16,255 nucleotides of DNA from Planctomycetaceae bacterium (GTDB lineage Bacteria > Planctomycetota > Planctomycetia > Pirellulales > Lacipirellulaceae): the NCBI GenBank assembly GCA_002713555.1, contig PATG01000138.1:2312-18566 (forward strand), given 5' to 3'. A program made the translations under genes and the position numbers. Positions 7,201 to 16,096 of the stretch are shown here, in pieces; within the stretch, counting starts at the first letter, position 1; every line of letters begins with the position of its first letter. The notes under the pieces are model-generated. The model made no database searches, was not told the origin of the DNA, and saw nothing but the letters and a program-made list of their open reading frames with translations.

Positions 7201-9327
7201 CTGTCGGACGCCGTAGCACAGCAGCGACCTATCTATGCCGTGCTGCGAGGCTCTGCCGTCAACCATGATGGTCTCAGCAATGGGTTAACGGCTCCCAACG
7301 GCAAGTCCCAGGTGGCAGTGATGCAACAGGCACTCGACCGTGCTCGACTCGCAGCAAAACAAATCGACTATGTCGAAGCCCACGGCACGGGCACACCGCT
7401 GGGCGACCCCATCGAAGTCCAAGCGATCGACACCGTCTACGGCAAGCGACCCGCACCGCTCCCTGTTGGATCGGTGAAGACAAACATCGGTCATTTGGAA
7501 TCGGCTGCAGGCATTGCCAGCTTGATCAAAGTGGTGCTTGCCATGCAACAAGCCCACGTTCCCCAACATCTTCATTGCAGCAAGCTCTCTGAGAAGATCG
7601 ATTGGCAGAAGTTTGCTGTGAAAGTCGCTACCACAGGGTCTGATTGGCCTCTGGCAACAGCGCCCAGGCGAGCTGGAGTGAGCAGTTTTGGCATGAGCGG
7701 CACAAACGCCCATGTCATTGTCGAGCAGCCCGTCGGTGTTCCACTGCGCGAAAGTTGGAGCGAGCCGGTCGATGTGCCAAAACGTGATATGCCCTTCAAG
7801 CGTAAGCGGTATTGTTTGCAAATTCCGAAAATAGAACAGGAGGAAACAGGGAGCACAGAGCAGAGTCATTCTAATGCTCCGTTTCCTCTGTTACCTCCTG
7901 TTCAAAAATTTACACATGACACCAACAGCGGTAGTAATACAGATAACAACGAAAGCAACCTACAGCTTGTTGTCACCACGCCAGGTTCACTCGAAGGGCT
8001 CACCTGGCGACGTCGGCAGCGACGAAAACCACAAACAGGCGAAGTCGAACTGCGAGTTCTGGAAGTGGGCCTCAACTTCCGCGACGTACTTGTGGCGATG
8101 GGGCTCTACCCCGATCAGGCTGAGCTGGGCTGTGAATGTGTGGGAATCGTCACGGCACTTGGTCCGGAAACACAGGGCCTGCAAATCGGAGATCATGTTT
8201 TGGCAATTGCAGCAGGTTGCCTGGCAGACTACGTGACGACGGCGCGATCGCTAGTAATACCACTAGGCTCGTTAAAGCAGACGAGCGCTGCCGCACTTCC
8301 TGTGGCTTACGCGACGGCCTCTTATTCACTGTTGACACTCGCAAACTTAAAACGTGGTGAGAGTGTCTTGATCCACGCTGCCACTGGAGGAGTTGGGCAA
8401 GCTGCCATCAGCGTAGCACATTCGGTTGATGCACAGGTCTATGCTACTGCCAGTCGCGAAAAATGGCCAACGCTTCGAGAACTTGGCGTCCAGCAGCCGA
8501 TGGATTCCCGTTCACTTGCCTTTGCCGAGCAGCTGATGGTTGCCACTGGTGGACGAGGCGTCGATGTTGTCCTCAACAGCTTGCCTGGCGAGGCCCGGCG
8601 AAAGAGTGTTGAGGTGCTCGCTAAACTGGGACGCTTTGTCGAGATCGGCAAAGGCGAAGGACCGAAACCCGCAGAATTACTTGCCGCTGGTCCCAGTGCC
8701 AAGCATTACCTTTTCGATCTCAGTAAGCTTTGTACAGACAAGCCTGAGCAGGTGCAGCGATTACTGCAAGAGCTGGTCAAACAAGTCGGCTGTGGCAATT
8801 GGCGCGGACTACCGACAAGCGTTTTTCAGCGGAGCGATTTTTTGAAGCCTCTTCTCGCGATGCAAGGTGCCAAGCACATCGGGAAATTGGTTGTGCGTAT
8901 GACACCAACTAACGGGCAGGCAGAGGAGGCCAACAAGCAGCAAGTTCCTACTGCCAGTGGCCAAGAAACTAGTTTGGCTGCGGATCATATCCTAACCAAC
9001 ACGAATTCTATTCCTACCAGCTTTGGCGAACTCGAAAACTATGTCTGCGGCCGTGTCAGCCGAGTGCTCGGGTTTGATCCTGACGGGCTCGACCGCAACA
9101 AAGGTTTCTTTGACCTTGGCTTAGACTCTCTGACCGCGCTGGAACTGAAAAACTCGATCCAACGCGAGTTGGGTATCGAATTGCCATCAACGGTGGCGTT
9201 GGACTACCCTAATACCAATGCCATGCTGGGGTATTTAGCAGACAAATTACAAATTGACCAAGACGCACCTGACATCGGTAGCCAACTCGACCAAAAACTG
9301 GCAGAGATCGATAAGCTCTTCGCCTGA
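4273..9327 (+). CDS. PKS1: fatty acyl-AMP ligase-ACP-KS-ER-ACP, no AT
   Basis: This 1684-residue protein combines fatty acid loading with one elongation. Residues 1-575 are a fatty acyl-AMP ligase: YTSGSTGTPRG from 179, LPPYHDMGLIGG 220-231, RTGDLG 442-447, and SSGKIK with Lys558. ACP1 (613-690) has Ser646. The ketosynthase (727-1153) has the full triad Cys902, His1037, His1074. Residues 1168-1183 look like a post-AT linker remnant, but no AT is present. An enoylreductase (about 1228-1543) has NADPH motif HAATGGVGQ at 1368-1376. ACP2 (1583-1660) has Ser1619. KR and DH are absent, so the ER has no obvious substrate in its own module. Residues 587-610, 701-724 and 1188-1211 are encoded by in-frame palindromic repeats in interdomain linkers. 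The C-terminal tail from 1661 may be a docking element. ATG 4273 is the only plausible start (in-frame TAA at 4222); no Shine-Dalgarno sequence is evident. PKS2 follows after 51 bp. Confidence 0.95.
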   Translation: MLPDTDLSRLTIAEILALRAEHQPDQVAIYVERQTQAKDWQSQYRPITYVQLHSQAIAVAAELGQLSRPTAGENRVVIAQPPGLELVASFFGCLYAGAIAVPIQPPRGPENRSNVDGERWQQVFLDSDPSAVLTSAELLSRVQESAPPATPILVTDQPQPSEKQANWQDVSASIAFLQYTSGSTGTPRGVVVTHANLTHNLEQIRCRFGHTNTSRGVIWLPPYHDMGLIGGILQPIYAGFPVLLMSPLSMIRNPFRWLEAISNFRATTSGGPNFAYQYAVDKISPEKCNNLDLSSWDVAFVGAEPVRMNTLRRFAEKFSPYGFRESSFLPCYGLAEATLMVSGRSGLKFSTSDDRQQQKSNSSLSPQLQQNAIVSCGQAANGVKVRIVAPETQLPCSSGTIGEVWIAGPSVARGYWNREQESVATFQAKLKLPSDNSTDHLRTGDLGFLRDGELFLCGRMKDLIVIRGQNYFPTDLEQCIEASRATSAENCTAAFSVDDGDAEHLIVVQEVPRSLQEQSAIETVASEIRASISASFALNVHEFVAVKSGSLPRTSSGKIKRFACKQAYQTGSFKLVGGSVGTFQKIEQEETEKTEAEYFNSPLPLITPVQKTEIHNWLIAELSAKLKVEAAEISASRPLAELGVDSVAAVEIAEALSSKLQLEQPLDPTIAWQYPTIDALCAFVAERCSMGREEMEQEGIEQEATEETEGRRLASPLPLFAPVQKDQSEPIAVVGISCRFPGGANSPQAFWRLLREGTDAATEIPADRWDVDAYFDPDPEAIGKMYTRVGALVDDVFDFDPEFFGISPREALALDPQQRLLLEGCYLALGDADHSPSALRGSNTGVYVSLGPDDYAQRHRHLGDLSFVNQHSSLGAMRGVAAGRVSYVFDFNGPTMQVDTTCSSSLVATHLACQALRNGEADLMLAGGVNLILSPESMVACCKLRALSPDGRCATFANQANGYLRGEGCGIVVLQRLSDAVAQQRPIYAVLRGSAVNHDGLSNGLTAPNGKSQVAVMQQALDRARLAAKQIDYVEAHGTGTPLGDPIEVQAIDTVYGKRPAPLPVGSVKTNIGHLESAAGIASLIKVVLAMQQAHVPQHLHCSKLSEKIDWQKFAVKVATTGSDWPLATAPRRAGVSSFGMSGTNAHVIVEQPVGVPLRESWSEPVDVPKRDMPFKRKRYCLQIPKIEQEETGSTEQSHSNAPFPLLPPVQKFTHDTNSGSNTDNNESNLQLVVTTPGSLEGLTWRRRQRRKPQTGEVELRVLEVGLNFRDVLVAMGLYPDQAELGCECVGIVTALGPETQGLQIGDHVLAIAAGCLADYVTTARSLVIPLGSLKQTSAAALPVAYATASYSLLTLANLKRGESVLIHAATGGVGQAAISVAHSVDAQVYATASREKWPTLRELGVQQPMDSRSLAFAEQLMVATGGRGVDVVLNSLPGEARRKSVEVLAKLGRFVEIGKGEGPKPAELLAAGPSAKHYLFDLSKLCTDKPEQVQRLLQELVKQVGCGNWRGLPTSVFQRSDFLKPLLAMQGAKHIGKLVVRMTPTNGQAEEANKQQVPTASGQETSLAADHILTNTNSIPTSFGELENYVCGRVSRVLGFDPDGLDRNKGFFDLGLDSLTALELKNSIQRELGIELPSTVALDYPNTNAMLGYLADKLQIDQDAPDIGSQLDQKLAEIDKLFA
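6031..6100. repeat. Palindromic repeat copy B (in frame, FAAL/ACP1 linker)
   Basis: The 27-nt arms at 6031-6057 and 6074-6100 pair at 19 of 27 positions. The copy encodes PKS1 residues 587-610, which begin EQEETEKTE and end near PVQK. It lies between the end of the acyl-AMP ligase and ACP1. The 22 bases 6025-6046 are identical to 7828-7849 in copy D. Confidence 0.85.
6373..6442. repeat. Palindromic repeat copy C (in frame, ACP1/KS linker)
   Basis: The 27-nt arms at 6373-6399 and 6416-6442 pair at 21 of 27 positions. The copy encodes PKS1 residues 701-724 (EQEATEETE, then PLPLFAPVQ) between ACP1 and the ketosynthase. The preceding bases 6347-6372 (GAGAGGAAATGGAACAAGAA and onward) look like a partial extra left arm. 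It is in the same reading phase as copies B and D. Confidence 0.85.
7834..7903. repeat. Palindromic repeat copy D (in frame, KS/ER junction)
   Basis: The 27-nt arms at 7834-7860 and 7877-7903 pair at 21 of 27 positions, with 15 of the outer 16 matching. The copy encodes PKS1 residues 1188-1211 (EQEETGSTE, then PFPLLPPVQ), directly after the post-AT linker remnant and before the enoylreductase. This is where DH, methyltransferase or the KR structural part would sit in a full reducing module. It is in the same phase as copies B and C. Confidence 0.85.
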
Positions 9328-9378
9328 TGCTGCGTTACCATCACACTACAAAAGCGATTCGACACCTAGTAAAACCCT

Positions 9379-12300
9379 ATGGATGACCAACAACAAAATG
9401 AAGATCGCATGCGACGAGCCTTGCAGACGATCAAAAAGCTTCAGCAGCGACTAGAGATAGCGGAGCGCAACGAGCAAAAGTCTATTGATGAACCTATTGC
9501 CGTGATCGGCATGTCTTGCCGTTTTCCTGGTGGCTGTAATAGCCCGGAAGCTTTTTGGCAGTTGCTCGATCGTGGAGGCGATGCGATTACTCAAGTTCCA
9601 GCGGATCGTTGGGATGCCAAAAGTTACTATCATCCTCAGCCCGCGACTCCTGGTAAGATCATTACCACCGACGGAGGTTTTTTAGATTCGGTGCGCGAGT
9701 TTGACGCCCACTTTTTTGGCATTGCCCCTAAGGAAGCCGCTAGCCTCGATCCCCAGCAAAGGATGTTGCTCGAAGTCAGTTGGGAAGCGATGGAACGAGC
9801 CGGTGTTGTTCCTGCTCAATGGAACGGCCAAAAGATTGGGGTGTTCGTTGGGATCAGCGCTCACGATTATTCGCGGCACCTGATGGCTCGCCCATTACAT
9901 GAAATCGACGCTTACCTAGCAACAGGCAACTCGCATAGCGTGGCTGCCGGCCGGCTTTCCTATACATTCGGGTTTACCGGGCCCAGCCTGGGCGTGGACA
10001 CCGCTTGCAGTTCGTCACTGGTTGCTCTGCATGCTGCTTGCCAAGGTTTGCACAGTGGCGAATGCCGCGCGGCTCTGGTGGGAGGCGTCAATTGCATCCT
10101 CTCACCGGAACTGAGCATGACCTTCTCACAAGCACGCATGCTATCGCCTGACGGTCGTTGTAAAACTTTTGCCGCGGATGCTAACGGGTTTGTCCGCTCG
10201 GAAGGTTGCGGAGTGGTCGTCTTGAAGCGATTATCGGAGGCGCAAGCCGCAGGTGACACGATTCTTGCAGTCGTGCGCGGCAGTGCCATCAACCAAGATG
10301 GCCGTAGCGGAGGGCTTACCGTGCCGCATGGTCCCTCGCAGCAAGCCGTCATCGAAGCAGCCCTCACGCAAGCCGACGTCAGGCACAGTCAGATTCATTA
10401 TCTCGAAGCCCATGGCACGGGAACCCAGCTAGGCGATCCAATCGAGCTGGGGGCGCTAGCGGCAGTCTTTGGGGAAAGCCATTCTCAACTTCACCCGCTT
10501 CATGTTGGCTCGGTGAAAACCAATCTAGGCCACATGGAAGCTGCCGCTGGAATTGGTGGCTTGATGAAAGTCATTTTGGCCATGCAGCAGCGAAGGTTGC
10601 CTCGGCATCTCCATTTTGACGAACCCACACCGCATGTCCCCTGGGCGGAGATGCCACTACAAGTTACCGCCAAGTCTAGCGAGTGGCAAATCCAGCAGGG
10701 GCAATGTGCCGGTGTTAGTTCGTTTGGATTTAGCGGGACCAATGCGTGTGTGATTGTTGAGTCGCCACAAGCTTACCAGCCCGCAAAAAAAACAATTCTT
10801 GCTTCTCGCCAAATGGACGCAGCTCTCCTGCTTTCGGCAAATTCCGAGATGGCCCTGCGTCAAATGGCCGGGCAATATGCCAGCTTGCTGGAAGCTGGGG
10901 CGAACTGGCAGGACGTCTGTTGGACTGCCTTTGAGTGTCGTACACGGTTTCGTCATCGCCGAGCGGTACTTGCCAATAGTAGCCATAAAGCGATCGCCAG
11001 CCTGCGCGCGGAACAGTTTTGGCAACCCGATGAGCAAACAACCATCTCTGCGAATGTTGTCGACTGCGCGCGAAAGTTCCTTGCCGACGAGCCCTGCCAA
11101 TGGCCCGGGGAGCCAGGGCAGCGAGTTGAAGTACCAACCTATCCATTTCAACGAAAAAAACACTGGGTCGACGTCGATTCATCGCAGCCTCCCACAGTTG
11201 TTAAGACAGAAGCACACCCCATGTTGGGAGCAGAGATTGCACTGGCCCAAAGTGAAAAAAAATACTTCCAGGCCAATTCCAAACTATTCATGGATGCACT
11301 ATGGCAAGGACATCGGGTGTTTGACAGACCGGTGCTACCTGCTGTTGGTTTTGTGGAGATGATGGTCGCGGCGTGTCACAATTCGGGCTTAAGCCAGCTT
11401 AGCAATCCAAAACTTAATGTCCCGCAGCTCCAAGCGAACAGTCCAGTTTTAACCTTAGCAGATATCAGCTTCGCCACGCCTCTTTATTTGGATGCAGCAG
11501 CGAGTGTGCAAGTCACCATCAACGAGCAAAACGAATCCAATGAATTAATCGTTGCTCGGCAAACCAGCGGTAATCAGTGGGGCACCCACAGCAAAGCACG
11601 ATTCAGCAGCAGCGCTGAAAATCAAAACTCGACGTACCAACCACTTCAACAAGAGAACAAAATACGTCCGGCAGATGTGTATCAGCGGCTTGCTGAGCAG
11701 AGTGTCACTTACGGACCCGACTGGCGCTTGTTGCATTCTATCTCTGTACAAGACAATCAAATCGATGCTGAAATTCGCCTTCCGGAGCGACTAGACAACG
11801 CTTTTTTCTTTCCTCCGATCGTCTTAGACGCGAGCGTCCAATCGCTGGCAGCTCTGTTTGTCGACCAGCAACGCGGCGAAACCTTTTTGCCTGAAGGAAT
11901 TGGACGAGTCGATTTTTACACGGATCGTCTGCGAGGTGAAACGTTCACCAGCCGCGCTCTGGTTACCTCAGGTTCCGATTGGTTGAGTGCCAACATCCTG
12001 TTGTTCGATGGGCAAGGAACATTACAGGTCGCCATGACCGACTTCCGTCTGCGACCGATTCGTTTGAGTGCCGATGCTCATCCACAAACTCCATCAGTCA
12101 AACCTCCAGCACAACAAAATGCAGCACAAGAAAACATTGAAAACTGGTTCTACACCATAAATTGGCTTCCCGAAGAACTACCTCCACCGACAGCGTCGCC
12201 CGCGGAGATCGTCGCCGATATACAACCCAGCTTCCTGGAACAATTAGCTCAGCCGGCTAGCAAAGACTATTTGCAACGACTTCCCAAGCTCGACAAGCTG

Positions 12301-15300
12301 GCTACCCACTATGCCCAGCGGGTGCTTTCGCAAGTTGGCGAGCAGGCTGTTGTCGACGAGCATCGACAACTTTTTCAGCGTCTGGTCGAAATTCAATCGG
12401 ACTCAGCTGCAAGCGAATTGACTCTGCAGTTAGAGCAAGAATTAAGCAGCACGTTCATGCGCGAGCTCAAGCTGCTCGGGCGCTGCGCGGAAAATATGCC
12501 TGCCATTCTTGCTGGAGAGCAAAACTCGCTTGAGGTGCTTTTCCCGCAAGGGAGTTCAGACGAACTAGCCTGGCTCTACGAAAAATCGGTCGGGGCTCGT
12601 CTACTGAATGAGCAGGTTCGTGCATCCGTCGAGCGTGTCGTCTTTTCGAGCTCCAAGCCTTTACGAGTGCTGGAAATTGGAGCAGGAACAGGCGGTACTA
12701 CAGCCGCGTTGCTGCCGCTGCTGGAAAAAGTAGCCCCGCACAAAGTGATCCAGTACACAGTCACCGACATCTCGCCCCTATTGGTCGATCATGCGCAGCA
12801 GCGTTTTGGCAGTCAGCCGGGCATGACGTTCCAGACCTTCGATGTCGAACGTGGCTTGGCAGAACAAGGGATCGAACCGGGCAGCTACGATCTTGTTATA
12901 GCAGCCAACGTGCTGCATGCGACCACCGATTTACAGCGTACACTAAAAAACGTTAGCGACACTTTGCAGCCGACAGGGCAATTAGTCCTGCTGGAAGGAA
13001 CGCGCCCGCTGCTCTGGCTTGACTTGGTCTTTGGGTTGACCAAGGGTTGGTGGTTGTTTGACGATGATCTACGCACCGGCCATCCGCTGCTCAGCACCAG
13101 TCAGTGGAAGTCTGCCCTTGATGCCGCCGGATTCTCTGCTGCTGCCCTGGGATCAGATACTTTGCCGCAAACGGTCATACTGGCTCAAAAGGTAGGTATC
13201 CAAGAGAGTGCCAGTAAAAGACAGGCGACCAATGAGGATACTTTGTTTTTCGCAGAAGATTCCACGCTAGAAGAGTTGCTGCAACTTGTCCAACAGTTGA
13301 TCGCTACTGATGTCCCACGAACAAAATTGACGGTGGTTACGCGCGGTGCGATCGGACCAAACTGCCATGCTCCCGAGCAAGCTGCTGCGTGGGGCTTTGC
13401 ACGCACGGTTGAGCTAGAGCATCCTGAATTGCATTGCTACCGCATTGATCTCGATCCGCTACTAACTCTTAAAGATCAAAAAGCCGTTTTAAACCAGGAA
13501 CTTACTTCCCAATCAACGGGGGCTGTTATGTATCGCGATGGCAAGCGATACGTAGCGCGTTTGGATCGCGCGGCGACCACGCCACGATTGAAAGATCGAC
13601 CCAAGGAGAGTTTTTCACTGGCTATAGATCGTTCGATCAACCAACTCACTTATGCTTCTGCCGAGCGGCGGCCTCCAGATACTGGCGAAGTGGAAATCCA
13701 AATCGAGGCAGCCGGAATCAATTTTATCGACGTGTTGGATGTGGCGGGCCTGCTACCCTTTGAACGCGACTGGCTGGGGGTTGAATGTGCGGGAACGATT
13801 GTTGCGGTGGGGGTCGGAGTCGATGGCCTTGCGGTTGGCGATCGTGTGGTGGCATTGGCTCCCGGGACGATGCGGACCCATCTTACCGTTCCCGCCAAGC
13901 TCGTCGTCTGTTGGGATCGCTTGGTGAAAGATCCGGCCGTCACGACTGTCGCCGATGCAGCGACGATCCCCGCCTGCTTTTTTACTGCGGAACTGGCGCT
14001 GCGTAATGTTGCCAAGCTGCAAGCTGGCGAGCGTGTGCTCATTCACTCCGCTGCTGGCGGTACCGGAATGGCGGCGGTTCGTGTGGCTCAGCAGCTTGGT
14101 GCCAAAATTTTTGCCACGGCAAGTCGTGGCAAGTGGCAAGTGCTTCGGGGCATGGGCGTGCATGACATCATGGACAGCCGATCGCTTGATTTTGCCGAGC
14201 AAGTCATGCAAGCCACTGGCGGTGCAGGCGTCGATGTGGTGCTCAACGCGCTGACAGGTGAGTATGTTTCTAAAGGCCTGGAGTCACTAGCACCCGGCGG
14301 ACGATTTATCGAACTGGGCAAACGAGATATTTGGACGAAAGAAGACGTCGCAAAAATACGGCCTGACGTTCAATATCACGTGGTCGACCTGATGTCGCAC
14401 ACCGAGGCAGCGTTTGCCAAAGAATCGACGACGTCAGAGTCAATCTTCGCCCAGGCCGATGTTCACACGAGTTTACCGAAGATGGTCTTTCCTGTAGAAG
14501 AAGCCCTACGCGGTTTTGAGACTATGCGACGTGCCAAGCACATTGGCAAAGTGGTGCTCAGCTTTGCCGATTCCCGATTGCCAATCTACGAGGATGCCAG
14601 TTATCTGATCACTGGCGGCTTAGGAGGCTTGGGGCTAGCCACTGCCCTCTGGTTCATCGAGCATGGTGCGAAACACGTCGTCTTGCTTGGCCGAAGTATC
14701 GAAACAAGTTGGAGCAAAGAAATTAAGTTGCCGCAACCACTGGCAGAGTTGCACAAAACTGGCAAAATCAAAATTCGCTTGCAGGAAGATCCAGCTACTA
14801 GTGGAGAATTAAAGGCTGAAGCTAACAGTTCGGCGAAGGTAACGTTAGACCTGCTGCCATGCAACGTCGGCAATCGAGAGCAACTTGCTAATGCCATCGA
14901 GCATGCCAATTCTATCGCTCCACTACGTGGCGTGATTCATGCCGCCGGCGTATTGTCGGACGCCACAATTCGAGAACTGACTTGGCAACGGATGCTGACA
15001 GTGTTACGCCCCAAGATGACCGGTGCCCTGCATTTGCATGAGCTGACGCAAGGTTTCCCCCTTGATTTCTTTGTGCTTTACTCATCGGCGGCTTCGCTGT
15101 TCGGATCTCCAGGCCAGGCAAGCCATGTAGCAGCGAACAGCTATTTGGATGCCTTAGCTCATCATCGCCGCAGTTTGGGGTTACCTGCACAGAGCATCAA
15201 TTGGGGGCCCTGGTCGGAGATTGGCTCAGCAGCCAAAAAAGCCACTGAACAGATGATGGCCGAACGAGGAATTGGCATGATTACACCTGAGCGAGGTTTG

Positions 15301-15933
15301 CAGTCACTGGAGCAGTTACTCCAGCGTCCCGACCTAACGCAAGTTGGTGTCTTGCCGGTCTATTGGTCGAAGTTGCAACAAGTGGGGGCAGGCAAGGATC
15401 CCTTCTTCTCATCGCTCATCGATACCAATCACAAGGCGCCTACATCGGTGCCGAACAATACGGACACGCCAAGCGACTGGTTCAGTAAACTCCGTGCTCT
15501 CCCTCGGGGGCAGCGTCAGGGATTCCTCACGCGCCAAATTCAAACGGAACTGTCAGTCGTTTTAGGGTATCCCACTAGTGAGCTACCAGCGCCTGATACC
15601 GGATTCTTTGATCTCGGCTTAGATTCACTGATGGCTGTTGATTTGAAGAATCGCCTGGCTAGGCATTTGGAAATCGAAGTCTCTCCTACCCTACTCTTTC
15701 AGAATCCTAATATCACGTCGCTTGCGGCACGACTCGTTGAACTTCTGGCAGATCACCCCACGGCCGAGAAGTCGGTGGCGGAGAAGCCTGTGGTAGAAAG
15801 TCCAGTAGGTGGGCCAGCTCAGTGTGAACTCGTCGGGCCGACTCCCAACCGTTCGTCCAATCGTACCGCGCCGAAGAAACTCGACGAACAAATAGCCAGC
15901 GAGTTAGCGGCGTTGGATGATTTGTTGGGGTAG
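9379..15933 (+). CDS. PKS2: reducing module KS-DH-cMT-psiKR-ER-KR-ACP, no AT
   Basis: This 2184-residue reducing PKS module adds a two-carbon unit, C-methylates it and processes the beta-carbon. The N-terminal coiled coil (1-34) is a typical docking helix. The KS (35-462) has Cys210, His345, His385. Residues 480-597 are the KS-AT linker joined directly to a post-AT linker ([12 protein letters not shown], 585-596); the AT is missing. The DH (about 612-895) has His645, Asp817 and YGP 778-780, but Asp649 replaces Gly of HxxxGxxxxP. The C-methyltransferase (about 950-1262) has EIGAGTGGT at 1099-1107. A KR structural subdomain (1285-1395), ER (1410-1730, HSAAGGTGM at 1556-1564) and KR (1740-1950, TGGLGGLG 1745-1752) follow. 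The KR has Lys1879 and Ser1903 but His1916 in place of the catalytic Tyr. The ACP (2043-2125) has Ser2083; an acidic tail ends the protein. No thioesterase is present. It probably receives the chain from PKS1 and passes it to the NRPS. Confidence 0.96.
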   Translation: MDDQQQNEDRMRRALQTIKKLQQRLEIAERNEQKSIDEPIAVIGMSCRFPGGCNSPEAFWQLLDRGGDAITQVPADRWDAKSYYHPQPATPGKIITTDGGFLDSVREFDAHFFGIAPKEAASLDPQQRMLLEVSWEAMERAGVVPAQWNGQKIGVFVGISAHDYSRHLMARPLHEIDAYLATGNSHSVAAGRLSYTFGFTGPSLGVDTACSSSLVALHAACQGLHSGECRAALVGGVNCILSPELSMTFSQARMLSPDGRCKTFAADANGFVRSEGCGVVVLKRLSEAQAAGDTILAVVRGSAINQDGRSGGLTVPHGPSQQAVIEAALTQADVRHSQIHYLEAHGTGTQLGDPIELGALAAVFGESHSQLHPLHVGSVKTNLGHMEAAAGIGGLMKVILAMQQRRLPRHLHFDEPTPHVPWAEMPLQVTAKSSEWQIQQGQCAGVSSFGFSGTNACVIVESPQAYQPAKKTILASRQMDAALLLSANSEMALRQMAGQYASLLEAGANWQDVCWTAFECRTRFRHRRAVLANSSHKAIASLRAEQFWQPDEQTTISANVVDCARKFLADEPCQWPGEPGQRVEVPTYPFQRKKHWVDVDSSQPPTVVKTEAHPMLGAEIALAQSEKKYFQANSKLFMDALWQGHRVFDRPVLPAVGFVEMMVAACHNSGLSQLSNPKLNVPQLQANSPVLTLADISFATPLYLDAAASVQVTINEQNESNELIVARQTSGNQWGTHSKARFSSSAENQNSTYQPLQQENKIRPADVYQRLAEQSVTYGPDWRLLHSISVQDNQIDAEIRLPERLDNAFFFPPIVLDASVQSLAALFVDQQRGETFLPEGIGRVDFYTDRLRGETFTSRALVTSGSDWLSANILLFDGQGTLQVAMTDFRLRPIRLSADAHPQTPSVKPPAQQNAAQENIENWFYTINWLPEELPPPTASPAEIVADIQPSFLEQLAQPASKDYLQRLPKLDKLATHYAQRVLSQVGEQAVVDEHRQLFQRLVEIQSDSAASELTLQLEQELSSTFMRELKLLGRCAENMPAILAGEQNSLEVLFPQGSSDELAWLYEKSVGARLLNEQVRASVERVVFSSSKPLRVLEIGAGTGGTTAALLPLLEKVAPHKVIQYTVTDISPLLVDHAQQRFGSQPGMTFQTFDVERGLAEQGIEPGSYDLVIAANVLHATTDLQRTLKNVSDTLQPTGQLVLLEGTRPLLWLDLVFGLTKGWWLFDDDLRTGHPLLSTSQWKSALDAAGFSAAALGSDTLPQTVILAQKVGIQESASKRQATNEDTLFFAEDSTLEELLQLVQQLIATDVPRTKLTVVTRGAIGPNCHAPEQAAAWGFARTVELEHPELHCYRIDLDPLLTLKDQKAVLNQELTSQSTGAVMYRDGKRYVARLDRAATTPRLKDRPKESFSLAIDRSINQLTYASAERRPPDTGEVEIQIEAAGINFIDVLDVAGLLPFERDWLGVECAGTIVAVGVGVDGLAVGDRVVALAPGTMRTHLTVPAKLVVCWDRLVKDPAVTTVADAATIPACFFTAELALRNVAKLQAGERVLIHSAAGGTGMAAVRVAQQLGAKIFATASRGKWQVLRGMGVHDIMDSRSLDFAEQVMQATGGAGVDVVLNALTGEYVSKGLESLAPGGRFIELGKRDIWTKEDVAKIRPDVQYHVVDLMSHTEAAFAKESTTSESIFAQADVHTSLPKMVFPVEEALRGFETMRRAKHIGKVVLSFADSRLPIYEDASYLITGGLGGLGLATALWFIEHGAKHVVLLGRSIETSWSKEIKLPQPLAELHKTGKIKIRLQEDPATSGELKAEANSSAKVTLDLLPCNVGNREQLANAIEHANSIAPLRGVIHAAGVLSDATIRELTWQRMLTVLRPKMTGALHLHELTQGFPLDFFVLYSSAASLFGSPGQASHVAANSYLDALAHHRRSLGLPAQSINWGPWSEIGSAAKKATEQMMAERGIGMITPERGLQSLEQLLQRPDLTQVGVLPVYWSKLQQVGAGKDPFFSSLIDTNHKAPTSVPNNTDTPSDWFSKLRALPRGQRQGFLTRQIQTELSVVLGYPTSELPAPDTGFFDLGLDSLMAVDLKNRLARHLEIEVSPTLLFQNPNITSLAARLVELLADHPTAEKSVAEKPVVESPVGGPAQCELVGPTPNRSSNRTAPKKLDEQIASELAALDDLLG

Positions 15934-16096
15934 CTTCGACTAATCCAAATCTAGGGAGAATCTGCCGTGTCCAACTGCATGGTAATGGCCAAAGGAAAAA
16001 AGATGGAGAAAATATTGAGAAGTGAGTGGAAAATTTTTCTTTCTTTTCTTGTCGCTCAGCGTCTCTTTGGACTTGTCTTAGTCGCATGAGGGATTT
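15934..16096. other. Downstream intergenic stretch with no identifiable feature
   Basis: This AT-rich sequence after the PKS2 stop includes A/T runs near 15992-16045. I found no rho-independent terminator with a stable stem and U-run, no RNA gene and no coding frame with support. Confidence 0.5.

Noticed and set aside
7285..7869. 194-codon minus-strand ORF under the PKS1 ketosynthase
   Set aside because: It is a shadow of conserved KS coding sequence with no independent start signal or motif.
4176..7903. CRISPR array as explanation for the repeats
   Set aside because: The four copies are palindromic, imperfect, hundreds of bases apart and three of them are coding; there is no regular spacer pattern.
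15980..16070. A/T-rich stretch after PKS2 considered as a fifth palindromic repeat or a terminator
   Set aside because: Only short A/T-rich complementarity is visible (for example GAAAATTTTTC). It lacks the CAGGAGGAAACAG core and there is no GC stem with a U-run.
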